The notes beneath the pieces were generated by a model. It ran no database searches. It had not been told where the DNA came from and saw only the letters and a program-made list of their open reading frames with translations. 47,704 bases of DNA from Alphaproteobacteria bacterium (lineage in GTDB: Bacteria; Pseudomonadota; Alphaproteobacteria; Rhizobiales; Xanthobacteraceae), in contig VGEP01000031.1 in the NCBI GenBank assembly GCA_016869215.1, forward strand, positions 1 to 47,704, read 5' to 3'. The first letter of the stretch is position 1. Every line of letters starts with the position of its first letter. Positions 9,058 to 17,345 of the stretch are shown here, one piece after another. The translations under genes were made by a program, and so were the position numbers.

Positions 9058-9148
9058 GCCGGGCCTGTCGGGAATCGCCCGCCGCAACGCGCGCGGGCTC
9101 CTGGAATCGGCGGCACAACCGCACGCCCGGTCAGGCCTTGTCAAGGCT

Positions 9149-9198
9149 GGGGCCTCCGCTTCGATGGAATCGAAGCCGCGGCCCCGGCTTTTTGTTTT
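9149..9198 (+). terminator. Forward-facing intrinsic terminator without an obvious gene
   Basis: GGGGCC, three bases, GCTTCGAT, loop GGA, ATCGAAGC, three bases, GGCCCC (9149-9185), followed by GGCTTTTTGTTTT. The T-run lies on the plus strand, so it would stop rightward transcription. Yet aspS on the left and the small gene on the right are both leftward, and the last rightward gene ends at 7246. On the minus strand no T-run follows the stem. Confidence 0.6.
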
Positions 9199-9250
9199 GA
9201 CGCGCTTTCTTGACGCGAACCGGTTTCCACTTCGCTCGAAAACGCTATAG
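9198..9250 (-). repeat. Interspersed imperfect palindromic repeat, copy 1
   Basis: Read on the minus strand: CTATAGCGTTTTCGAGCGAA, GTGGAAACCGGTTCGC, then GTCAAGAAAGCGCGTCA. It can fold as nested stems (GCGTTTTC with GAAAGCGC; GCGAA with TTCGC). A related copy lies at 46363-46414. From memory, sequences with GCGAAGTGG and ACCGGTTCGC inside such stems are abundant between genes of Hyphomicrobiales; I cannot name the family. It sits next to the terminator at 9149-9198. Confidence 0.6.
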
Positions 9251-9301
9251 CCGCCGCCGGACCGCGCTTGCGGCCCGGCGTCCTGGCCGGCAGGCCGCGG
9301 G

Positions 9302-9547
9302 TCAGGAGCAATAATACTTCACGGTGTGCTGGCCGTTGGGACCCCGCTCGTGGCGCGGATGGCAGCGGGCGAGCTTGCCCGCCTTGGGATCGAGGAAGGG
9401 CTTCACGGTTTTGACGCTGCCGAGATTGGGCGACGACTTGTTGGTTATGGCGGGGCCGCCCGAGCGCGCCGACGCCACGACCGGAGCCAGCGCAAGCGCG
9501 CCCACCGCGGCAACGGCCGCCGCGGCGGCGAACGATTTGAACAGCAT
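9302..9547 (-). CDS. Small exported protein of unknown function
   Basis: An 81-residue protein with a signal peptide [20 protein letters not shown] that is probably cut after VVASA. The mature part is about 55 residues, basic, and has two cysteines ([10 protein letters not shown] and KYYCS at the very end) that could form a disulfide in the periplasm. A perfect GGAGGT ribosome-binding site lies five bases before the ATG at 9547, which fixes the start although the frame is open further upstream. No homologous domain is recognised. It lies between aspS and the hydroxylase gene with its own spacing on both sides. Confidence 0.75.
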   Translation of the reverse strand: MLFKSFAAAAAVAAVGALALAPVVASARSGGPAITNKSSPNLGSVKTVKPFLDPKAGKLARCHPRHERGPNGQHTVKYYCS

Positions 9548-9618
9548 AAGGGACCTCCATTTCAGCGTTGGTTGGACAACGTGAAACGTTGGTCGGCGCA
9601 TGCGCGCGCCCGGTTCAA

Positions 9619-10350
9619 TCAATCGTTGTACACATCGCGAAACATCAGCATCGCGCCGAGCTTGCGCTCGTTGTTGCGCGGGAAGCCGCATTGCGGCGCG
9701 AATGTGTCGGCGTCGCGGTAGGTGCCGAACAGCCGGTCCCAGATCGGAATGTCGGAAAAGTTGAAGCGGTGCACGTCGAGCTGATGATGGATCGAATGCA
9801 ATTCCGGCGTCTGGATGAAATACTTGATGCAGCGCGGCGACTTGAAGTTGGAGTGATAGAACAGTTCGCCGGTCGCGGCGAAGAAGTTGAACCACAGCGC
9901 GCCTTCGAGCGAGACGCCGAGCAGGAAATACAACACCGCAGCCGCCAGCGCGGAATTGACCAGGATTTCCAGCGGGTGCTTATAGAACGAGGTGAAGGCC
10001 TCGATCCGCACCGGCGAATGATGAATCTGGTGAAACACCTGCCAGAAACCGTTCGTGTGCCGGATGCGGTGCCACCAGTAGAAGAAGAACGTTCCGACGA
10101 ACCAGCCGACGAAGCCTTCGGCGACCGGCATGTTCCAGGCCGCAAGCTTGAACAGCGAAGCGCCGGAGAACAGGTCGAGCCAGAGCTTGTTGGTGGCAAG
10201 CGTGATGGCGACCTGGATCAAAGTGATCAGGATCGCGCGGCCGTACCAGCCGGGCGCGTTCGGCAGCTCCCGCCCGGGCTTCACCCGTTCGAGCACGAAG
10301 AAAAACACCGCAGCGAGGACGGTGAAGGCAGTCGGCAGCGCGAGCCTCAT
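9619..10350 (-). CDS. Sterol desaturase / fatty acid hydroxylase family membrane protein
   Basis: A 243-residue integral membrane di-iron oxygenase of the fatty acid hydroxylase superfamily. The three histidine boxes are in order: HRIRH (H94, H98), HQIHH (H107, H110, H111) and HSIHH (H185, H188, H189), the last followed by VHRFNFSDIPIWDRLFGTY, typical of bacterial members. About four hydrophobic segments surround them (for example residues 3-20, 38-55, 80-93, 130-148). It probably hydroxylates or desaturates a lipid or hopanoid-type substrate; the sequence does not say which. GGGGAG lies six bases before the ATG at 10350. The gene is divergent from the thiamine-diphosphate enzyme. Confidence 0.88.
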   Translation of the reverse strand: MRLALPTAFTVLAAVFFFVLERVKPGRELPNAPGWYGRAILITLIQVAITLATNKLWLDLFSGASLFKLAAWNMPVAEGFVGWFVGTFFFYWWHRIRHTNGFWQVFHQIHHSPVRIEAFTSFYKHPLEILVNSALAAAVLYFLLGVSLEGALWFNFFAATGELFYHSNFKSPRCIKYFIQTPELHSIHHQLDVHRFNFSDIPIWDRLFGTYRDADTFAPQCGFPRNNERKLGAMLMFRDVYND

Positions 10351-10430
10351 GGGTTCTCCCCTTGCCGCCTTGGTCGCCCGGAAACCGGAGTTGGTTCACC
10401 GCCGCCGGTTCGGCTATCATCCCGGGCAAT

Positions 10431-10523
10431 GAAAATGCCATCCTCGCCAAGACCTTCGGCCGCGTGCCGGCCGACGAAATGCTCAAGACCATGTTCCTGA
10501 TCAACGCTTTGCCGGACAAGTAG
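10431..10523 (+). other. Coding-like fragment ending just before the ThDP enzyme gene
   Basis: The frame ending with TAG at 10521-10523 reads ENAILAKTFGRVPADEMLKT then MFLINALPDK. Its third codon positions are almost all G or C, like real genes here, but no plausible start codon or ribosome-binding site exists: the open frame runs back past 10368 without ATG, GTG or TTG. It may be the 3' remnant of a deleted gene or a chance frame. I do not recognise the peptide. Confidence 0.2.
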
Positions 10524-10524
10524 C

Positions 10525-12204
10525 TTGCCGACAGTGAAGCCGGCCAAAAAGAAGGCGCAGCCCGCCGCCGCGGCCAAAGTCGCGACGATGACCGCGGCCG
10601 ACGCCGCGATCGCGACCGTGCTCGCGCATGGGCTCGACACCATGTACGCCCTGCCCGGCGTGCAGAACGACAATCTGTTCGAGGCGCTGTTCAAGGTGTC
10701 CGACCGGCTGCGGGTCGTGCACACCCGCCACGAGCAGGGCGCGGCCTATATGGCGCTCGGCGCAGCTCTCGGCACCGGCAAGCCGCAGGCCTTCGCCGTG
10801 GTGCCGGGGCCGGGCCTGCTCAACGCCTCCGCAGCGCTGCTCACCGCCTATTCCATGAACGCGCCGGTGCTGGCACTGATCGGCGACATTCCGGACGCCG
10901 AGATCGGCCGCCATCTCGGCCACCTGCACGAGATCCGCGACCAGGACGGCATCGTCGCGCGCCTGGTCGATCACTGGTCGCGCATCCGCAAGGCCGAACA
11001 TGCGGCAAAGCTCACGGCCGAGGCTTTCCGCGCCATGAAGACCGGCCGGCCCGGCCCCGCCGCGCTGCAATGCTCGATGGACGTCTGGCGGCGCGAAGGC
11101 CCGGCCGCGCCGCTTGCGCCGCTGCCGGTGCGCCAGCCCAAGTTCGACGAGACCGCGCTGCGCCGCGCGGCGAAGCTCCTGGGCCAGGCCAAGCGCCCGC
11201 TGATCTTCTGCGGCGGCGGCGCGCAGGACGCCTCGCCCGAGGTCACCGAACTGTCCGCGCTTCTGCAGGCGCCGGTCTGCGGCTACCGCCGCGGGCGCGG
11301 CGTGCTCTCAAGCCGCGACCCGCTCAGCATCACGGTGCCGATCGCGCACGAGCTTTGGCGCGAGGCCGACGTGGTGCTCGGCATCGGCACGCGCATGTTC
11401 ATGCCGCTGCGCCAATGGGGCACCGACAAGGCGCTCAAGCTCGTCCGCATCGACGCCGACCCGGAGGAGCCCGGCCGGCTGGGGCGACCCGCCGCAGCCT
11501 TGATCGGCGACGCAGCGCCGATCCTGCGGCGGCTGCTCGGCCTGATCCCCGCCCACAACCTCAAGCGGCCCTCGCGCAAGGCCGAGATGGAAGGCCGGCA
11601 GGCCGCGCTCATGGAGCGCCTCGCCAAGCACAGCCAGATCGGCTTCGTCGACGCGATCCGCGCCGAACTGCCGGAGGACGGCATTTTCGTCGACGAGGTC
11701 ACGCAGGTGGGCTTCGCTGCGCGGCTCGCCTTCCCGGTCTACAAGCCGCGCACCTTCCTCTCTCCCGGCTACCAGGACAACCTCGGCTGGGGTTTCGCCA
11801 CCGCGCTCGGCGTGCAGGACGCCCGCCGCGACGTGCCGGTGGTGTCGATCAACGGCGACGGCGGCTTCATGTTCACGGCAAACGAGATGGCGACCGCGGT
11901 CCGGCACCGCATCCCGCTGACGGCCATCGTGTTCAACGACGGCGCCTTCGGCAACGTGCGCCGCATCCAGCAGGAGCAGTTCGGCAACCGCCTGATCGCG
12001 AGCGACCTCGCCAATCCCGATTTCGTGCGTTTTGCCGAAAGCTTCGGGGCCGCGGCCGAGCGCGTCCGCACCCCGGACGAACTGCGCGCGGCGCTGCGGC
12101 GCGCCTTCAAGCGCCGCGACGGCCCGAGCCTGATCGAGGTTCCGGTCGGAGCCTTCCCCTCCCCTTGGCCGTTCCTGCACATGCCGCGAGTCCGCGGCGT
12201 ATAA
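10525..12204 (+). CDS. Thiamine-diphosphate enzyme, acetolactate synthase-like
   Basis: A 559-residue member of the acetolactate synthase / benzoylformate decarboxylase superfamily. The N-terminal PYR domain (about 23-190) has the catalytic glutamate E70 in [12 protein letters not shown] and the conserved GPG loop ([10 protein letters not shown]). A central DHAP-like domain (about 210-345) precedes the PP domain with the GDG-to-N cofactor motif ([14 protein letters not shown] ending VFNDGAFGN). It therefore should bind ThDP and Mg and act on a 2-keto acid, but no ilvN-type regulatory subunit is adjacent and the substrate is unknown. The start is uncertain: TTG at 10525 and GTG at 10534 lack good ribosome-binding sites, and ATG at 10588 would remove a Lys/Ala-rich leader of 21 residues. 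rnd follows after 43 bases. Confidence 0.8.
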   Translation: MPTVKPAKKKAQPAAAAKVATMTAADAAIATVLAHGLDTMYALPGVQNDNLFEALFKVSDRLRVVHTRHEQGAAYMALGAALGTGKPQAFAVVPGPGLLNASAALLTAYSMNAPVLALIGDIPDAEIGRHLGHLHEIRDQDGIVARLVDHWSRIRKAEHAAKLTAEAFRAMKTGRPGPAALQCSMDVWRREGPAAPLAPLPVRQPKFDETALRRAAKLLGQAKRPLIFCGGGAQDASPEVTELSALLQAPVCGYRRGRGVLSSRDPLSITVPIAHELWREADVVLGIGTRMFMPLRQWGTDKALKLVRIDADPEEPGRLGRPAAALIGDAAPILRRLLGLIPAHNLKRPSRKAEMEGRQAALMERLAKHSQIGFVDAIRAELPEDGIFVDEVTQVGFAARLAFPVYKPRTFLSPGYQDNLGWGFATALGVQDARRDVPVVSINGDGGFMFTANEMATAVRHRIPLTAIVFNDGAFGNVRRIQQEQFGNRLIASDLANPDFVRFAESFGAAAERVRTPDELRAALRRAFKRRDGPSLIEVPVGAFPSPWPFLHMPRVRGV

Positions 12205-12247
12205 CGGATTGACACATCGCGCCGCGACTGCGCTAGACAAGCCCCGC

Positions 12248-13396
12248 ATGGACCTGATCACCACGACCGGCGAACTGGCCGCCGCCTGCGAACGCATCGC
12301 CCGGCACCCCTTTGTCACCATCGACACCGAGTTTCTGCGCGAAACCACCTATTACCCGCTGCTGTGCGTGGCGCAGCTGGCGAGCCCCGACGAGGCGGCG
12401 GTGATCGACGCGCTGGCCTCCGGCATCGACCTGAAGCCGTTCTACGACCTGATGGCGGACGAGCGCGTGCTGAAGGTGTTTCACGCCGCGCGTCAGGACA
12501 TCGAAATCGTCTGGCACCAGGCCGGCTTCGTGCCCAAGCCGCTGTTCGACACCCAGGTCGCGGCGATGGTGCTGGGCTACGGCGACTCGATATCCTACGA
12601 CCAGCTCGTACAGCGCATCACCGGCGACGCCATCGACAAATCGAACCGTTTCACCGACTGGACCCGCCGGCCGCTGTCGCCGGCGCAACTGTCCTACGCC
12701 GTCTCCGACGTCACCCATCTGCGCGACGTCTATCTCGCGCTGATGGCCGACCTCGGCCGCCGCGGCCGCGCCGACTGGATGGCGGACGAGATGGAGGTCC
12801 TCACCTCGCCCGACACCTACCGCGCCGAGCCGGAGCGTGCCTGGATGCGGCTGAAGACCCGCGTGCGCAAGCCCAAGGAACTGGGCGTGCTGATCGAAGT
12901 GGCGGCCTGGCGCGAGCGCGAGGCGCAGAGCCGCGACGTGCCGCGCTCGCGCGTGCTGAAAGACGAAACCATCGGCGACATCGCGGTGCAGGCGCCGACG
13001 ACCGTGGAGCGGCTCGCGAGCTTGCGCTCGCTGCCCAAGGGCTTCGAGCGCTCGAAATGGGGCGAAGGCATCCTCGACGCGGTCAAGCGCGGGCTTGCGC
13101 GCGATCCGAAGAGTCTGCCGCAGATCGAGCGGCCGAAGACGACGCAAAACGGCTCGGCCACGGTCGAACTTCTGAAAGTCCTTCTGCGCATGACCTCGGA
13201 GAAGCACGGGGTCGCGGCCAAGGTCATCGCCACCGTCGACGATCTCGACCGCATCGCAGGCGACGACCAGGCGGACGTGCCGGCGCTGAAGGGCTGGCGG
13301 CGCGACCTGTTCGGAGAGAAGGCGCTGGCGCTGAAGCACGGCAGGCTCGCGCTCGCGGTCGAACGAAGCCGCGTGGTGGCGGTCGACCGGAATTAG
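12248..13396 (+). CDS. rnd: Ribonuclease D
   Basis: A 382-residue 3'-5' exoribonuclease that trims stable RNA precursors such as tRNA 3' ends. The DEDDy nuclease domain (about 1-195) has D26 and E28 in TIDTEFL, D84 in [10 protein letters not shown], and Y150 with D154 in YAVSDVTHL, the full catalytic set. An HRDC domain follows (about 210-290; [20 protein letters not shown]) and then a second, degenerate HRDC-like region, as in other RNase D proteins. The ATG at 12248 gives the conserved N-terminus [10 protein letters not shown]; it lies 43 bases after the ThDP enzyme stop. The stop is seven bases from the stop of the convergent quiC gene. Confidence 0.95.
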   Translation: MDLITTTGELAAACERIARHPFVTIDTEFLRETTYYPLLCVAQLASPDEAAVIDALASGIDLKPFYDLMADERVLKVFHAARQDIEIVWHQAGFVPKPLFDTQVAAMVLGYGDSISYDQLVQRITGDAIDKSNRFTDWTRRPLSPAQLSYAVSDVTHLRDVYLALMADLGRRGRADWMADEMEVLTSPDTYRAEPERAWMRLKTRVRKPKELGVLIEVAAWREREAQSRDVPRSRVLKDETIGDIAVQAPTTVERLASLRSLPKGFERSKWGEGILDAVKRGLARDPKSLPQIERPKTTQNGSATVELLKVLLRMTSEKHGVAAKVIATVDDLDRIAGDDQADVPALKGWRRDLFGEKALALKHGRLALAVERSRVVAVDRN

Positions 13397-13403
13397 CGGC
13401 CGC

Positions 13404-15278
13404 TCACGCCGCCGCCTTCGGCGACAGCCGGGCCTGGGCGGCCAGTCTGATCGGCGCATTGACGGCGCCGAAGCCCTTATATCCGCGGCGCTCGACGATT
13501 TCGAAGAAGAACAGGCCGCCGACGTTGGCGATGTAGGCTTGCAGGTATTCACCGGAATCGTCCCGGTCGTACAGGATGCCGTTGGCGCGCAGCTCCCCGA
13601 GGCGATCCGCCGGAAGGTCGGTTCGCGCCTCCAGGTCGTCGTAGTAGTTGTCCGGGATCGTCAGCATCGCGACGCCGTTCTCGCGCAGCTTCTTGACCGT
13701 GGCCACGATGTCGCCGGTGCCGAAGGCGATGTGCTGGACGCCCGATCCGAAGTACTCGTACAGGAACCGCGACGACAGGGTCTGCTGGCTTTGCGAAGCA
13801 TTGAGCGCGATCCGCAGCGCGCCGTCGGGACTCTGGATCACCTGGCTGCGGACGATGCCGCCCGGATCGATCACGTCGAGCTGCGGCGTCTTGTTGACGT
13901 CCAGCAGCGCAACGTAGAACAAAAGCCACGACAGCATTTCGTCGTAGTGCATCGACTGCGAGATGTGGTCGATTGCGATCAGGCCGGCGGCCCCGCCGCC
14001 CTGCGGCAGCGGCTTGAAATCGATGTCCCAAAGCCTTCCGAGTGCGCTCCCCGGCTCGACGAAATAAAGCAGGCTGCCGCCGAGCCCGCGCACCGCCGGA
14101 ATTTCCAGTTCGCCCGGTCCGACCGCCTGCCGGAACGGCGTATCGCGCAGCCTCTCGGCGCGGTCGAGCGTCGCTGCGGCGTCGTTCACCTTCAGGCACA
14201 TGGCGCAAACCGAGGGGCCATGCGTGACCTGGTAAGAGTGGGCGAACCCGTCCTTGTCGGAATTCAGCACCAGATTGATGGCGCCCTGCGACCAGTGCGT
14301 GACAGCCTTCGAGCGGTGCTCGCCGACCTTGCTGAATCCCAGACCCGCGAACAGCGCCGCGAGTTCGGTGGCGGCGACATCGTCGGCGGTGAATTCGACA
14401 AATTCGACGCCGAGGCACTTCGCGCGCGGCGGCATGGCGGGCACGGGCTTTGCCGCGGCGCCAAGCCGCCTCCGCATCTGGTCCAGCAGATAGACCAGCG
14501 ACCGCCGGCCGTCGACCGCGACCGTCCGCGCGGAGCCTGCGCGGAACTGGTCGTTGAAGATTTCCAGCGACAGCAGTCCTTCGTAGCCGGTGTCGAACAC
14601 CGCATTCATGAAATCGAGCAGCGGAAAATCGCCCTGTCCGGGGAAGCAGCGGAAATGCCGGCTCCAGGAGATGACGTCCATCTCCAGCCATGGCGCATCC
14701 GCAAGCTGCACCAGCGCGATCTTGTCGCGCGGGATCGAGGAAATCGCCTTGAGGTCGGTCCGGCGCGAGAAGATATGGAAGCTGTCCAGCGTCACGCCCA
14801 CGGCGGCATGATCGCAGCGGCGCACCACCTCCCAGGCGTCGCGGTAGTCGCTCACGTGCCGGCCCCAGGCGAGCGCCTCGAAGCCGACACGAATCCCGCG
14901 CTTGGCCGCGCGCTCCCCCAGTTCATGGAAGTCCGCCGCCGCCCGGTCGACGCCGCCAAGCGAGTCGGGCGCGACGTTGCTGCAGATCATCATCAGATCG
15001 CAGCCCAGTTCGCCCATCAGGTCGAACTTGCGTTCGGCGCGCGCGAAGGTCCGTGTGCGCTGCGGCTCCGGCATTCCCTCGAAGTCCCGGAACGGCTGGA
15101 AGGTGACGATCTTGAGGCCGAGCGAGGCGACCAGCCGCGCCACGTCGCGCGGCGTGCCGTTGAACGACAGCAGATCGCTTTCGAAAATTTCAACTCCCGC
15201 AAAGCCCGCTGCGGCGATCGCTTCGAGCTTCTCGGCCAGCCCCCCGCTCAACGATACCGTGGCGATCGAGGTCTGCAT
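13404..15278 (-). CDS. quiC: Two-domain 3-dehydroshikimate dehydratase (sugar-isomerase fold plus HPPD-like domain)
   Basis: Predicted to convert 3-dehydroshikimate to protocatechuate, feeding quinate and shikimate into aromatic catabolism. The 624-residue length and architecture match the QuiC1 type. An AP-endonuclease-2-like TIM barrel (about 1-270) has E134 (GFEALAWGRH), D165 (VTLDSFHIF), Q191 (LVQLADAPW) and E239 (SLEIFND), the metal ligands and numbering I recall for QuiC1. The C-terminal half (about 290-620) is related to 4-hydroxyphenylpyruvate dioxygenase, with DHISQSMHYDEM, VQHIAFGTGDI and FFEIVERRGYKGFG. No quinate or protocatechuate genes are adjacent, so its regulator and transporter must be elsewhere. 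Annotation pipelines often call such proteins HPPD; the N-terminal barrel argues against that. Confidence 0.88.
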   Translation of the reverse strand: MQTSIATVSLSGGLAEKLEAIAAAGFAGVEIFESDLLSFNGTPRDVARLVASLGLKIVTFQPFRDFEGMPEPQRTRTFARAERKFDLMGELGCDLMMICSNVAPDSLGGVDRAAADFHELGERAAKRGIRVGFEALAWGRHVSDYRDAWEVVRRCDHAAVGVTLDSFHIFSRRTDLKAISSIPRDKIALVQLADAPWLEMDVISWSRHFRCFPGQGDFPLLDFMNAVFDTGYEGLLSLEIFNDQFRAGSARTVAVDGRRSLVYLLDQMRRRLGAAAKPVPAMPPRAKCLGVEFVEFTADDVAATELAALFAGLGFSKVGEHRSKAVTHWSQGAINLVLNSDKDGFAHSYQVTHGPSVCAMCLKVNDAAATLDRAERLRDTPFRQAVGPGELEIPAVRGLGGSLLYFVEPGSALGRLWDIDFKPLPQGGGAAGLIAIDHISQSMHYDEMLSWLLFYVALLDVNKTPQLDVIDPGGIVRSQVIQSPDGALRIALNASQSQQTLSSRFLYEYFGSGVQHIAFGTGDIVATVKKLRENGVAMLTIPDNYYDDLEARTDLPADRLGELRANGILYDRDDSGEYLQAYIANVGGLFFFEIVERRGYKGFGAVNAPIRLAAQARLSPKAAA

Positions 15279-15376
15279 GGTGCGGACTCGGCTTCAAGAC
15301 GAGGATAGCTGAAACCGGCGGCGCATTGCGCCCGATCTACCCGGAACCGCACGAAATCCCCAGCGTTGACCGGGAA

Positions 15377-15799
15377 CTACCCCTCCCGCTGCCACGTCAC
15401 GATCACCCGCACCGTGCGGTCGTTGACGTTGGGATGCGGCATCGGCGGGCTTTCGATATAGAGCCGGTCGCCTTCGAAGCGGATGTGGCGCACCTGCTTG
15501 CCGCCGATCCAGGCCTCGTTCCAGGCCGCGTCCACGTCGGTGGTGATGGTGTTGCCCTCGACCCTGTAGCGGCCCGAGTAGGCGATCATGCGCTGAAACG
15601 CCCGCGCGCGCTCTTCGTCGGTCTTCGGCACCGGGCGCTCCGAGGCATGCGCGAGCGCAAGCCAGCGCCCGCCCGGCGTCGCGATCTGAAAGCCGCGCGG
15701 GTTGTCGCCGAACACCGGCGTCTGCGCCCTGGTCTCCTGGTCCTCGTACATCACCGAGACGAGCTTCCAGGTGCCGACGATCTGCTGCTTTGGGTCCAC
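15377..15799 (-). CDS. Lipocalin-like domain protein
   Basis: A 140-residue single-domain protein. It opens with IVGTWKLVSVMYEDQETRAQ, the GTW strand typical of lipocalin-like (PF13924-type) proteins, and continues as a series of short strands ending VRVIVTWQREG. No signal peptide is present, so it is probably cytosolic. Ligand unknown. The GTG at 15799 is chosen because GAAGG lies nine bases upstream and the longer frame runs into ppx; it begins 13 bases after the ppx stop, so it is likely the last gene of the ppk-ppx transcript, although its function need not be related. Confidence 0.72.
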   Translation of the reverse strand: MDPKQQIVGTWKLVSVMYEDQETRAQTPVFGDNPRGFQIATPGGRWLALAHASERPVPKTDEERARAFQRMIAYSGRYRVEGNTITTDVDAAWNEAWIGGKQVRHIRFEGDRLYIESPPMPHPNVNDRTVRVIVTWQREG

Positions 15800-15812
15800 G
15801 GCGGACCTTCGA

Positions 15813-17345
15813 TCACTCGGTGACGATGACCGGCTCGCGGCCGACCAGCCGTGCCAGATGCTTGAGCCGCGAGGTGACACGCTCGCCGGCAAGCGCCGCG
15901 CAGTCGCCTTCCAGATGCAGCACCAGCCGGTGCCGCTCCACCTTCAGCGGCGCGCGCGGCAGCACGCCGGGCTGCGAGGCCGAGATCATGTAGGCCACGC
16001 GCAAGGTCGCGCCCAGCACGCGGGCGCGGTCGAGGATGCGGGTCGAGGCCAGTTCGCGGATGCGCGGCGATAATTCCTCGTCGTGCAACAGGCCCATGTG
16101 GCGGAAGAAGATCGCGAGCGCCAGATAGGCCCGGCCTGGGTGGTCGACGCCGACGAAGGCGGCATGCGCGATGATGTTGAGCGACTGCTCGCCGCGGTAG
16201 TCGGGATGCGCACGCCAGCCGATGTCGGCGAGCAGGCACGCGGCGTGGCGCAGGCGCTTTTCCTCGGCGCTTTCGTCGATGCCGGACGTCGCCATGAAGG
16301 CGTCGGTCCAGTCGATCAATTCCTCGCCGTGGCGCGGCGAGCGCGAGCGCAGGCGGTTCAATTCCTGCGAGGCCGTGATCAGCGCATCCTTCTTGCGCTC
16401 CTCGGCGTCGAGCAGCGAGAACAGCAGGCCCTCGCGCACGCCGAGCGCCGAAAACACCACTTCGCGCGGCTCGGCTTCGCGCACGATGTGCTCCAGCACC
16501 AGCGCCGCATATGGCAGCATCGGCCGGCGGGCGTCGCTGACGACCTCGATCTGCGACAGCGTCTCCGGGTTCACCCGGCGCACCAGGCGCGAGAACTCCA
16601 GCGCCTCCCTGGCGCGAATGGTGTAGCCGTGCAGGACGTGCAGCGGATAGCCGAGCTGGGCCATATGCAGGTGCGCGAGCGCGCGCCAGGTGCCGCCGAC
16701 CGCGTAGAACGCGCGGCCTGACCCGCCCTTGAACAGCTTCACATCGTCGAAAGCGTCCTTGACCAGCTTCTCGGCCTTCTTGATCGAGCGGCCGGAGCGG
16801 TCCTGCAGGGCCAAACCGCCGAGCGGCAGCGTGATGCCGGGCTTGATGCGGGCGCCCTGCACGTCGACCAGTTCCAGCGAGCCGCCGCCCAGGTCGCCGA
16901 CGATACCGTCGGGGCGGTGGAAGCCGGATACCACGCCGAGCGCCGTCAGCTCGGCCTCGCGCTGGCCGGAAATCACGTCGATCTTCGCGCGGCATATCTG
17001 CTCGGCGGCGGCGATGAACTCCTTGCCGTTGCGGGCGTCGCGGCAGGCCGCCGTCGCCAGCACCCAGAGCCGCTCGACCTGCATGGTGTCGCACAGCGCG
17101 CGAAACCGCTTGAGCGCGGTCAGCGCCTTCTCGACCGCGTCGGCCGCGAGCAGCCCGCGGCTCTGCACTTCGCGGCCAAGGCCGGCCAGCGTCTTTTCGT
17201 TGAACAGCGCCGTCGGTGTGCGGGTGACGCCCTCGTAGACCACGAGGCGAACCGAGTTCGAACCGATGTCGATGACGGCCACCGGCGGGCCATAGTCGAG
17301 GCGGCCCTGCGCCATGGTGTTGGCGCTGGGAACGGTCTCAAGCAC
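15813..17345 (-). CDS. ppx: Exopolyphosphatase (Ppx/GppA family)
   Basis: Releases phosphate from polyphosphate ends; a pppGpp phosphatase activity is also possible in the family. The actin-like ATPase fold shows [16 protein letters not shown] (phosphate 1 loop), the catalytic glutamate in [12 protein letters not shown], and [12 protein letters not shown] (phosphate 2 loop). A C-terminal HD-like helical region (about 330-510) contains [16 protein letters not shown] and [11 protein letters not shown]. About 510 residues is normal. The gene overlaps the end of ppk by eight bases if the GTG at 17345 is used, which has ACGAGG ten bases upstream; ATG at 17315 (500 aa) is the alternative, and a GTG at 17399 lacks a ribosome-binding site. 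Overlap indicates co-transcription with ppk. Confidence 0.92.
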   Translation of the reverse strand: MLETVPSANTMAQGRLDYGPPVAVIDIGSNSVRLVVYEGVTRTPTALFNEKTLAGLGREVQSRGLLAADAVEKALTALKRFRALCDTMQVERLWVLATAACRDARNGKEFIAAAEQICRAKIDVISGQREAELTALGVVSGFHRPDGIVGDLGGGSLELVDVQGARIKPGITLPLGGLALQDRSGRSIKKAEKLVKDAFDDVKLFKGGSGRAFYAVGGTWRALAHLHMAQLGYPLHVLHGYTIRAREALEFSRLVRRVNPETLSQIEVVSDARRPMLPYAALVLEHIVREAEPREVVFSALGVREGLLFSLLDAEERKKDALITASQELNRLRSRSPRHGEELIDWTDAFMATSGIDESAEEKRLRHAACLLADIGWRAHPDYRGEQSLNIIAHAAFVGVDHPGRAYLALAIFFRHMGLLHDEELSPRIRELASTRILDRARVLGATLRVAYMISASQPGVLPRAPLKVERHRLVLHLEGDCAALAGERVTSRLKHLARLVGREPVIVTE

